This document shows, piece after piece, positions 22,145 to 32,600 of a stretch of 64,000 bases of DNA (positions are counted from its first letter, which is position 1; each line of letters starts with the position of its first letter). The stretch is from Timema cristinae. Lineage: Eukaryota; Arthropoda; Insecta; Phasmatodea; Timematidae. The stretch is from the NCBI GenBank assembly GCA_039000515.1, contig JBCFYV010000001.1:16965928-17029927 (forward strand). The letters run 5' to 3'. A program made the translations under genes and the position numbers. Under the pieces are notes generated by a model. It did no database searches. It saw nothing but the letters and a program-made list of their open reading frames with translations, and had not been told where the DNA came from.

Positions 22145-25100
22145 TATTATTTTAAGATAACAATTGTTTTGATAATAAGCTAGCAGATGTACCCGGTGGT
22201 TTACAGGGTAAACACGCAGTTCATTGCGTGGTTACCCCATGAAACACTATTTTTTTCTTCAAACAAACCGAAAAAAGACCTTCAATTTAGTTGTTCCAAA
22301 CCAGTTTTTAATAAATAAAAATTTTAAAAAATAAATTAAAATTCCAGTTTCTAGGTGCACATGTTCCTACACAGGTGCTAATAGTTTTAAAATTTGCTTA
22401 TTGATTACTAAACAATGTTCATGGCTATTTTTTAAATTGTAAAATTACACCTAGACACGGAAACTCCCCACATATATATATAGCTGACAATTTCCGCACG
22501 TCCACCACAGACTCTGCCTTAAAACATGAGTGGAGAATGTCGATGAGCACGGGATGATTCCTGGATAATTCAGTGGTTAGAACATTTGTACACTAAGTCA
22601 AAGGTACTGGGTTCAATTACCATGTCCAGATATAATTTTTCAATTCAAAGAACAGTAGACTCACGATTAACCGAGGTATTCGGGACCGATCTTACCTAGG
22701 ATACGGAAAAACTCGGATGGTTCAAAGCGTGTAGGATTAATAGGTTAAAGGGCTATAAAATCACTTGTTCGTAATTGGTTCTCACGTCAACTCTCGTGAA
22801 TTTATATACAGTAGTGTTTAAAAATACTGTAAACAATACTTTAAAATAGCTATGTTAATATAGTATATTTATATTTAGTTGAAGTAAAATATCCAACTAT
22901 TGTATAAATATTGTTTTAAAATTGGAAACTAACAGAGTGAGTGCCTAGGTTAACATAGAATCTCGAATAATCGCGAGTGTACTTTATACGATATTTATAC
23001 GCGGCTATGTTTAACTAACGAATATAATAGTTTGGTTATTTATATTTAATCCATAATTTTTATGAAGTTAATAACACTGCACAAACCTTGCTTGATTTAG
23101 GTAGTTCTCTGTTCTTTCCCAGTGCCATGGTATGGTTTGAGGAAATATTATTATAATCGATTTGTGAGGACTCTTGTTGTGAAGCCAACTGCTGGTGCAA
23201 CTAATTTGTGAAAGGAGATGTCGGTATACCATTCTATTACGAGTGTGACGCCTTATACTTTGCAGCCACCGATAAGTTTATTTATTGTTTGGAATATAAG
23301 AAGTAAGCTTCTCATGGATACATCTGTAGCTGTATCAGCATTGTTTGTTAAATCATTTGAATAAAGGTTTTTGTTTTAAAAAAGTAAGATTTTATCATTA
23401 AAGTAAGCCCATTTTATAGTTTCAGAATATATTTTACATCTTGTTTCAATTATTGTTCATGCAGTGGCGATGTAACTATCGAACTAACAAACAAGATAAA
23501 AGTCTATACTTAACAACATCTCTGGTTTTTAACAAACACTCAGGTACAAATTCTGTCTACTAGCAACCAATTAAAATAAATAGATACAGATGCAGTTTTT
23601 AGAAATAAATTATAATCTCAGTATCAGTAATACATTTGTGTTTGAATAACATGTGGTAGATTTATTTAAAAAAATAAAATAATTAATGAATAACAATATT
23701 TATAGTTTATGTTTTCTATAAATACTGTAATTCAATTTTATTACAATGATCTGACAAAATAAAAGTGTGGAAGTTTTTATTATATTATACATTTAAATGA
23801 AACGTTTTAACTTTATTGAGATCCAAAATATATTTTAACCAATCTCGATACAAAGTAAAAGAAGTAAAAGTTAGTATATATTCATACGCTTAATTTTACT
23901 GTGTTGAGTGTTTATGATGTTATTTTATTTTATAAGGATCTATAACTGCCCATATTGTAATAAAAAAATTATAGTTTTAAAATTACTGTATATTTTCAAA
24001 ACTTAAGACAAAATAATAAGTAATAATCACTTACTTTAACTTGATGCACTAGATACAATTTATTTCGATACATGTGTTACTGTTAAAGTAATAAATTAGT
24101 TATTATGCATAATGGCCTGCTATTTTCCAAAATATCCGGTATTAGTGGTTAATGTTATTAAATACATGCAATTTATTATTCTAACCAGTTATTTTACGTA
24201 ACGACAAAGCTTGTTTGGCTGGAGTGATAAATTATAATATTCTGAAAATCTATTGATTAGGTTAGAAAGATTCCATATCAAGATAACACCACGCGTCCGC
24301 ACTCAATGAAAGATGATGAGATATATAACTTTAACCAAAGGTTACTGATTATTATTATTATTCATAGTAACACGTAAATGTGACTAATTTGACAACAACA
24401 TGAAACCATGCCCTACATTCGCCAGAACTGTTGGTTACTAAACATAACATCCGGTGATTATGTATATTAACCTGATTTATCGAATTAACAGTAACACACA
24501 CATCAGATTTATTATTATAAAAACAATATTCTTGTTATAAATAAAATCACATATGTATGTTAATTCTAGTACATTTTTGTTACACAGATTTCAAAAATAT
24601 ATATTTTAGAGTAATCATCATCTTGGGTATCATTTAAACCAATATTTAGAAATAAATTAAAATATGTTGGCTAAAATTAAAACACATTATTATCATAGTT
24701 AATGCATTGATATATTATATTCATCCATAGCGTCTGTCTCACTTAAATGTTATCTTTTTATTCAAAGCTACTTTCTCAGTTAAATTACTTTAGATAATCA
24801 CACTCTCATTTATTAGTTAAGTTACTGCACTTGGTCCAAACACATTTAACATAATATATGCTAAACACTAATATATTTTATAGTACATAAATTGTAAAAT
24901 ATATGTGTGGATTTTACTTTAATTTATGCAAATTTTGTTTACCCTTAAAGGTAGCCTACTTACCATGACTGGTCCATCTACGGTGTAACTAATAAGATAC
25001 TTCCATTGAATGATAAATCAAGGTAAGACTGCTACCGTTCAGGGTAAATGGTGTATACCTAATTTAGAAAATTATATATATAGGCATAATTAAAAATGTT

Positions 25101-25485
25101 GTACTTTTATATATAAAATATTCAGCCTTTGGTCATTCAAACAAAAAGTAAGTGTAACAAAACATTTCCATCACAAGTAGTTTCCAAAACTTTGAAACAT
25201 AGTTCTAATACTTGTTATATGAAAGTTATTAGACATAGCTTTGATAAAAATAGATCAACATCTAAACAAAACATTCAGCAAAGTTAAAAATGACTAAACC
25301 CACCATCATTTTCAATATTAAGAAAGTAATAATAGATTTAGGGTGGTTCTTGTTTTTTTTTAAATTTCCTGGTTTAAAATCAGTTGTAGTGACGGAATAT
25401 TCACTTATGCATCCTTAGTGAGTATGTACATTTTGGACGCGCTTCAATAAAGGGTTTGTCTTCCTTCAGGAAGAATATTTGTAAG
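22145..25485. other. A+T-rich DNA downstream of the peptide gene
   Basis: A weak tRNA-like SINE head is visible at 22560-22650 (TTCAGTGGTTAGAACATTTG, then GGGTTCAATTACC). Otherwise the 2.8 kb up to the peptide gene stop is strongly A+T-rich with no open frame of note. The lower end adjoining 25485 should contain the 3-prime UTR of the minus-strand gene, but I could not fix a poly(A) signal. Confidence 0.4.
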
Positions 25486-26801
25486 TTATTTACTTGTTCC
25501 TGACGGCTTACCTTGATTACAGTTTTCACAACCAATACTGTGTGATTCGGTATAAGATGATGAATTTGTTGACCGTTTCCTCATTGGATAGAAATCACCG
25601 AAGCCGCTGTTGAACGTATCTCCATTAAAACCTGAGGAATCCATCTCAGGTCTTCTTTTTTTCATCGTTGAGAAGTCTCCAAACCCTGAGTTAAACGTGT
25701 CCCCGTGAAATCCAGACGAGTCCATTTCCGGCCTACGTTTCTTCATCGGATCGAAATCACCGAAGCCGCTGTTGAACGTATCACCGTGAAACCCTGAGGA
25801 ATCCATCTCGGGCCTTCTTTTTTTCATCGTAGAGAAATCTCCAAATCCAGAGTTAAGTGTGTTGTCGTGAAAACCGGACGAATCAATTTCTTGTCTCCTC
25901 TTCTTCATCGGCCAGAAATCACCAAAACCACCTTTGAAAGTGTCCTCATGAAATCCCGATGAGCCCATCTCCGGTTTTCGTTTCTTCATCGTATCGAAAT
26001 CACCGAAGCCACTGTTGAAAGTATCACCGTCAAATACCGATGAAGCCATCTCCGGCTTTCGTTTCTTCATCGGATCGAAATCACCGAAACCACCATTGAA
26101 AGTATCACCATGAAACCCTGAAGAATCCATCTCGGGCCTCCTTTTATGATCGAGTTTCCCTAATAAAATGCTCTTCTGAAATCTTGGATCCCTCTTCATT
26201 GTCCAGAAGTCTCCAAATCCACCGTTGAAAGTGTCACCATGGAAACCATTTGAGCCCATCTCAGGTTTCCGTTTCACCTTAGACTCGACGTCTCTGTTGG
26301 TACCAACAGTTGACACCTCGTAAACGTTTGACGCCTCGGTCTCCGTTGATAATCGTTTAGATCTCTTTTCATCGTGGTAAAATCTCCAAAGCCACTCGTG
26401 AAGGTGTCTCCGTGGAATCCTGAAGGTCCCATCCCAAGCCTCCTCTTATCCATCTGGTAGTAGCTCCGGAATTCGTTGGGTAGCGTCCTCTCAGTGTCGT
26501 TCCGACTGACGCTGCGCTTATAAGGGATCCTCCTCTTCATAGGCCAGAAGTCACCGAAACCCCCGGAGAAGGTGTCGCCATGGAAACCGCTGCCTGTCAT
26601 CTCCGGTTTCCTCTTGGTTTCGGACTTGTCCCCCCCTCCCCAGATCGCTCTCCTCCGGACGTCCTTCTTTGACTTGGTTGCGCTGTCCTCTTTCTTGCCG
26701 GCCGACGCTTGGTCGGGGGAAGCGTCGTAAAGCTGGCGTTTCTCCCGCTTGTGTCCGGGGTCAAAATCCAGACTTTTAGTAGCAGCCGGTGGGATAAGAA
26801 C
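25486..26801 (-). CDS. Multi-copy neuropeptide precursor, exon 3 (ten peptide repeats; contains a frameshift)
   Basis: Encodes ten tandem copies of a secretory peptide with core GFHGDTFNSGFGDF, each followed by x-(Pro or Thr)-Met and a basic site (KR, KKR, KKRR). Typical units are 27 codons (81 bp). Copy C-termini vary as WPM, TTM, WTM, DPM, DTM, STM and YPM; none has the Gly needed for amidation. Spacers include IPYKR, DPRFQKSILLGK and an acidic STETEASN stretch. After the last copy a Ser-rich tail with two Cys (GCENCNQG) ends at TAA. The first two copies and the last eight are in different frames: the break maps to an A run (plus-strand T run 26366-26369), where one extra A would restore TMKKRSKR, matching the MKKR of other copies. 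The start at 26801 follows a strong CAG acceptor but is out of phase with exon 2; a weaker AG at 26773-26774 is in phase. Function inferred: precursor cleaved into secreted signalling peptides. Confidence 0.85.
26366..26369 (-). other. Frameshift site in exon 3
   Basis: Coding-strand sequence GATGAAAAGAGATC. The frame upstream reads FTTMKRD and runs to a stop about 25 codons later. The frame downstream carries the remaining eight peptides and stays open upstream past this point (DEKRSKRLSTETEA). A missing base in the A run explains both. It could be an assembly error, a real mutation or, less likely, programmed slippage. Confidence 0.75.
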
Positions 26802-27151
26802 CTGTAACACAACGTTGTAGTTTGCTGATAAAAGTTTCTCTGGCTTCACATGTGAGTGATGAATTGATTTGTGTTTAGTTTTAGTTTTTATCTCTAGCCA
26901 CCCGCTTCATACATCAGTTTCAGATCCCGGTTCAAGGACAGACAGATGTAGGAACAGGCAGAATAATTGAAAGGAGCCTTTTTTTTAGTACAAGGCCACA
27001 CCAAACATTAGGATACACCGTAATATTGAGGCCGAAGATTTTTACGATTGGAATACTTTTTCTACACGATAAATTAAAATAAATGGTAGATATTAAGTTT
27101 ATACAAACTAGCGGCCCTTTTCACTGTGTGACCATGCAGGGTCCACCTCAC
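26802..27151 (-). other. Intron 2 of the peptide gene
   Basis: Donor AG followed by GTGAGG at 27152/27151. The strong acceptor is TTGTGTTACAG ending at 26802, and an alternative AG in phase lies at 26773. About 350 bp, A+T-rich, no other content seen. Confidence 0.65.
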
Positions 27152-27320
27152 CTATGCGCCCTCTTGACGGGGTGGAACTCTCCAAAGTCCTGTGAGAAGA
27201 CGTCATCGTGGAAGCCCCTGGAGTTGATCCCCAGAGGGTCCCTCTTCTGTCGGCGCCAGGGGGGGTAGTAGTCTCCGAACGTGTCGAACACGGATTCGTG
27301 GAAACCCCTCGCGTCCACTT
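27152..27320 (-). CDS. Multi-copy neuropeptide precursor, exon 2 (two divergent peptides)
   Basis: A 169-bp exon bounded by a TTTGTCCCTAG acceptor and an AG-GTGAGG donor. It encodes two diverged relatives of the exon 3 peptide: VDARGFHESVFDTFGDYYP, ending before WRRQKR, and INSRGFHDDVFSQDFGEF, followed by HPVKR. The GFH start, the internal F and the GD/GE-aromatic end are kept, but GDTF and the terminal Met are not. It begins with the last two bases of a codon, matching the one base left by exon 1 (giving Glu), and ends with two bases over. The codons are GC-rich compared with the flanks, as in a real exon. These two copies may be older or functionally distinct members of the peptide set. Confidence 0.8.
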
Positions 27321-27366
27321 CTAGGGACAAACATACCACTGAGTGAACAACGAGCTTATTCTGGTC

Positions 27367-27500
27367 CTGCCTGTGATAAGTTCTCATCACTCAGTATAAT
27401 ACTCATTGACAGTGTCATGTCGTGGAGTGTTGCCAGGGTAAGTAGAGCTAGTTTAAAGTGTACCTGTGAATTATTTTCATCACTCAATAGGACACTCATT
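27367..27500. repeat. Isolated 1.4 copies of the 93-bp satellite unit
   Basis: Contains CATGTCGTGGAGTGTTGCCA and TTTCATCACTCAATAGGACA, the same unit as the array at 5511-6067, about 45 bp upstream of the exon 2 acceptor. Confidence 0.9.
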
Positions 27501-28263
27501 GGTCAGGTATCAACGTAGATACTTTCCTCCGTGAGGTATGTAGAGTAGAGCCTAAATATTATTGATCAAACATATAACAAGTTGGTGGTGAAATAGTCAC
27601 AATTACAGTTTTAAGAAGCTCCGCTAACCCTGGCAACGTGGGCGTCGTGGGTGGGTTGGAATCTACTCTAAGGAACATACTTAGTAATGTAAAAGAAGTT
27701 GTTAATGTTTTTAAATTCCAACATGAACGTTTGGAGTAATTTATATATTACCACGGTAGCTTTTTTTAAATGATCTATAGCTAGAAAGTTAACGTTGTGG
27801 TAAATAAATTATTTTATTTCTTTAGATAAAAAAATTGTATTTTGTTATAAAAAGTTCGTAAATAAAACATTTATTTTGTCAAAAAAATGATGACAAATCA
27901 AGTTTTTTCTAAGTGCTATTAATGCATCAAGTATAACGATTATGAATTGATTTTTAAATACACAACAAATCAAAATATAGGTTAAAAATATTCATGTAGC
28001 TTTTTCTTAGGCATTAATTTGGTCACAATAAAATCCGCTATAGAGTAACAAACTTACCAGTTTAAGGGAACTTTGGTTTTGTTATTGCAACTTTATTGTC
28101 AAATCGCATTTAAATTAACCAAATATTTCACAATTTAAATTTTTAAAGGTCATACAATCAATTTCATGAAAAGATCCTATTTCGTTTTATTTCATGCATG
28201 TATTGTAAATGAAAAAAAAAAAAAAAAAAAAAAAATCGGTAGTGTTTAAAAAAAAAGTTTTGA
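27501..28263. other. Intronic A+T-rich DNA with a poly-A run
   Basis: No gene seen. An uninterrupted A run of 24 bases lies at about 28212-28235. Confidence 0.5.
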
Positions 28264-28510
28264 CCCTCTTTGGTGGCCGCATTATCTAAGGCATTACTCT
28301 CGCAGTAGACTGGACTACCGATCATGGGGAGATTTAGGTTCAAATCTTGGTCGGGTGTACTAAGGTTAGTTAAAAAAAATTACTCACCCTCCAAGCAAAT
28401 GCGAGTACATTACCTATAACTATAACCTTCCTAATCCCTAAAACAACTATCGCGGTTAGTATATATGCGTACTAACCGAACGAGCAATAAAACGCGGTAC
28501 TAAAAATAAT
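28264..28510 (+). repeat. SINE family A copy
   Basis: Complete layout: head TTTGGTGGCCGCATTATCTA, CTCTCGCAGTAGACTGGAC, B-box GGTTCAAATCTTGGTCGGG, body CCAAGCAAATGCGAG and tail TAACCGAACGAGCAATAAAA. Confidence 0.85.
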
Positions 28511-28692
28511 TAATTAAAGAGTTAGTTGTGTCATTTGGATTTATTAGATGGCTAAAAACTATAAGAAATTTAAAAGTCGTCAGATTGTTTAATTTGTTGA
28601 CATCATTTGACACGTCAAGCTAATGACGTCATTCTAGTAGTATTCTGAACAAGGAGTTAACTGAAATATTAACCTGCTCTGGTTCTTGTTCC

Positions 28693-29080
28693 GGTTCTTC
28701 AAGTAAACATCTTACGATTCAGATTCTTCAAGTAAACATTTTACGGTTCCGGTTCTTCCAGTAAACATCTTACGGTTCCGGTTCTTCGAGTAAACATCTT
28801 ATGGTTCCGGTTTTTCCAGTAAACATCTTACAGTTCAGGTTCTTCAAGTAAACATCTTACGTTTCCGGTTCTTCCAGTAAACATCTTACGTTTCCGGTTC
28901 TTTCCAGTAAACATCTTACGGTTCAGGTTCTTCGAGTAAACATCTTACAGTTCCGGTTCTTCAAGTAAACATCTTACGGTTCCGGTTTTTCCAGTAAACA
29001 TCTCAAAGGTCTGGTTCTTCTAGAAAATATTTTAAGGTTCTGTTATTGTTCCAGTTCTCTCAGTAAACATCTTCCGGTTC
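28693..29080. repeat. Minisatellite, 29-bp unit, about 13 copies
   Basis: Unit GGTTCTTCCAGTAAACATCT followed by TACGGTTCC. Copies differ by a few bases, and the last ones are degraded. Lies inside intron 1. Confidence 0.9.
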
Positions 29081-29110
29081 TTCCAATAAATATTTTAAAG
29101 TTCCGATTCT

Positions 29111-32100
29111 TGTTTCAGTTAGAGAAATATATAATTTCCCACATTTTCCGGGGATCTTCACTAGTTTCAGGTTCAATTCAGGCTATTTAATTTTATCATT
29201 AAATAGTTACACTACCAATTTTAAATTCCTAAATACAAATAACTCTACATTTAAAAAAAATTACAATGTTATCTATAAAAAAAATACAAATGAATACAAC
29301 CGACATTGATGAAAGCAATTTTGGGGAAAGAAAATATAGAGTTTTTCAAAATAAGATTGAGTTAATGAATGAAGGGCATAGAATGCAATTTAAAAATAAT
29401 AATCTTAAGTCCCGATAAGAAAGTTTATGACCCTTTACATATATAGATTCCGGTTTTGGTCTTAGGCAATTTATCTTTTACGGTTCCTTTTCCAGTTCCA
29501 ATTTCTCAAAAATAAATGTTAGTTTTGGTTCAGGCCCCGGTTTGACTCCCTGATTGTGAATCTTTGTTAATTCCATGTTACTTATACGGTTCTACTACTG
29601 AGGGGCCATCCAGGTTAGAAAGTTTCCCTGGGGGCTAAAGGGAGCTTGGAAAGCATGTAGGAATCCTCTCCTTCCTCTCTTCAAGGGGGCGGTGAAGGGC
29701 GAAGGGACGAATACAGATTTAAAAAGGATTGACGGATAAGTGGAGAAAGGGTACTGATGATAACAACGCGTATAGAATGTTAATTACGTTATCACTTGAG
29801 ACTGTGTTAAGAATCTAGAGCGCTCCGGTACTGCTAATACTATTTTATAACAGGTTGAGATGTATTAACTAACGTTAGACAAGTTTAGGTTAATGACGTC
29901 GACTACTTGGTGAATTTCCAAGTTATTTGGTTGAATCGGGTTACGGCTTAACTCGGCACTATAAATACTGTCACACTTATACGCCAATGTACAAAATAAA
30001 AAAGGAGGATTAAGTAAATGATCAGTTAATCATGAGAGGCGTCCTTGTTTTCTGTTAATACCACTCTCCCTCTTCCGATGACGAGTATAAACACCCAGAC
30101 TATTATTCGCTCATGTACAGAATTAATCTGTACTTCAAAATAACTTTTTTTCTTGTTTCTTTTTATATAAACATACATTTCCACGAACTATATTTTTAGT
30201 CTACAGCCTGGAAAATATTCTACAAGTCATCGTCGTGAGTACACCAAATAACATGAGGTGTAGATGGTTATTTTTTTAGTTTAATGTTCACAAAAATAAT
30301 ACTTTAAGATAAAAAAAAAGGGACAATGTAGCACTATTTTTAAATTTTTCAAAATAATTAATATATTTCGATTTTATATCTTTAAGGTTTACCGAAAATG
30401 TTACCTTACTTGCCACTATGACACAGGTATATAACGGCATTAGTAAATTTGAATAAAAGAATGTCGGGACAGAATAATAAAAGTGAAATATTTAATGGTC
30501 ACTTCCAGGAATTCATTGAAAGCACTAGTGTGTTTAAATATTTGGAGATAACTAACCAAATTTTATAGATTTTTGTGCTAATCCAGATTGGGGAGGAATT
30601 TATGTCTTCCCACGTTGCATAAATAGGCAAGGTACTGATGATTCGGACTTGGTTATTAAAATTTGTTGTTGTACATTTTGATATAAACCTCCGGTTTAGT
30701 AGATGGGCAGACGATTATTTTTTTTTTGCCCGTTGTAAGCTTAAATACGTTTCTACCTGTGACGTGATTGCAGGCCAAGAAGTTAGGATTTCCCATGTTA
30801 GTTATTTAGACAGTTTTAAAGATAACACATTGAAACATAGACATAGTTTCTTAAATAATTCTAAAAATATTCCTACATTGTCACAAAATTATTATTTCTA
30901 TCTTGAAGTTTCTTGTAAACTTTTTTTTTATAAATCCCTACAACTTAGGCTACTTGGTTTCTCTATGAAATAATATATTAATTTGGTTTGTGTAGGTTCA
31001 GTATTAACATAAATTAACATACAATATTTTTAATAAATAGGTCTATGTATTGAATTAAACTGCTTTTTAAAATATATTTTATCTTAACTAACCTCTATAA
31101 ACAAAATCAGTTTTTTAACTTTTCATAAATAGGTAATACATATTATGAATTTATAAGAAAACAACTCTTAAAAAACAATAATGAAAAATTATTGTTATTG
31201 TGATCTATCATACATTGTACTTAAATAATTGACATTTAAATTTATATTTGTATTCATTATCTTTCCAAGACACACAAGATATTTGATTACATTGGTGATT
31301 ATTATATTCGCAATCACTCATAAATAAAGGTTTATTACATTTAATGGAAATATACAATATGTATCAAAGACAAGAAAACAAATAGGAAAAGCGTTAGAAA
31401 ACAGTATCTTCGAGTTCATTACTGATGACTCTCCTAAAACGATTGGAATGTATTTTATATTTATTATAGTTTTCTTGAAAATATTTTGTTATGAGTTTGT
31501 TTGAATAAAATGTGAGTTTAAAACAAATAAAGATAAAAGTTCAGTACCTTCCCCCCCCCCCCACTCCCTTTTCCCATTTCTCATTTACATTACGAAAGCA
31601 CATAAGTCCGCAAATGTTTGAACAGAAAACATTCTCAAATATGGGAACAAAAAAAGACTTGCTGCAAGCTATAAGCTCGTGAGTCACCTTTTTTTTTTGT
31701 GCCACCTATAAATGTATCTCTTCCTCTTTGACCTCTCTTTTTTTACCCCTCCATCCCCTAAAGGCCTTCACTCCTACTCTCAGAGGGTGTTTTCCCCTCA
31801 TATGACAATGCAACAAACTCTAGTGTTTGTTTTATTATGGTGGGTCGTGTTATTTTTTTATTCTGTCTTCTACGAGAGGGCATACTGCCCTTATTCAACT
31901 TTACGAGCCTGTGAAATACTTTTGAACCAAGGAATATTTTTTTTAGGGGAGATATGAAGGGGTTAAACGAATATATCGGGAAATGTGAATAATATAATAA
32001 GGATTTTACTATAAAAAATTGTCCATCGTTGCAAGATATAGGAGACAAACCTTTTTGAAATTCACTGTAACAAGGTCCCAAATACTAAAGTTTGAGTCCA

Positions 32101-32295
32101 TTCTTTACTTTTTCTCCACCCCTAGAAGAGAGAAGTATTGTGATAATGAAAAAAAAAGTGATAACGTGATTTTGATATATATATCTCGACGTTTCATGAT
32201 TCCCTGAAACAAACAAAAAAGTTTTCATGATGACGTCAGTCTGTCTGTATCGACCTTGTTAAAGATTTAATTTTTTTCCCCTTGAAGTCCGCTTT
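29111..32295. other. Intronic DNA without recognised gene; one diverged element fragment
   Basis: Mostly A+T-rich. At 32130-32250 an inverted fragment of the 1.6-kb element is recognisable (CTCGACGTTTCATGATTCCC, GTCAGTCTGTCTGT). A plus-strand frame at 30638-30973 (111 codons) has no recognisable domain or start context and is probably chance. Confidence 0.4.
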
Positions 32296-32309
32296 AACGG
32301 TTTTTATTA

Positions 32310-32586
32310 TTATTATTATTAGCACCGCGTCTTACTACCCGTTCGGGTTATACGCACTTACGCTAATGTGTAATGGTAGGGTGATTGTGAGATGAAATGA
32401 AGGACCTACAGTTTAACGTGGAATCCGAACCACGGTGGTGGCCTGGCATTCCACACATTCACAAGATGTCTTGTCAGAGGTGTAGGAAGGGTTTGGAAAT
32501 CATATACATCTGTGCCGGGCCCGAGGATTGAACCCCGGCCGCCATCACAGAAGTCTGACACCTTACCCCTAGACCACCAGGTCACC
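32310..32586 (-). repeat. SINE family B, full length with 14-bp target duplication
   Basis: Minus-strand head TGACCTGGTGGTCTAGGGGT, B-box GGTTCAATCCTCGG, body, and tail AACCCGAACGGGTAGTAAGA ending in AATAAT. AACGGTTTTTATTA at 32296-32309 is repeated exactly at 32587-32600, so this is an intact, fairly recent insertion. Confidence 0.95.
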
Positions 32587-32600
32587 AACGGTTTTTATTA

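Noticed and set aside
26597..26812. Alternative minus-strand frame overlapping exon 3 (71 codons)
   Set aside because: It is what the strong acceptor plus exon 2 phase would give, but it ends before the repeats and is very Arg/Pro-rich; the overlapping frame carries the dibasic sites and peptides.
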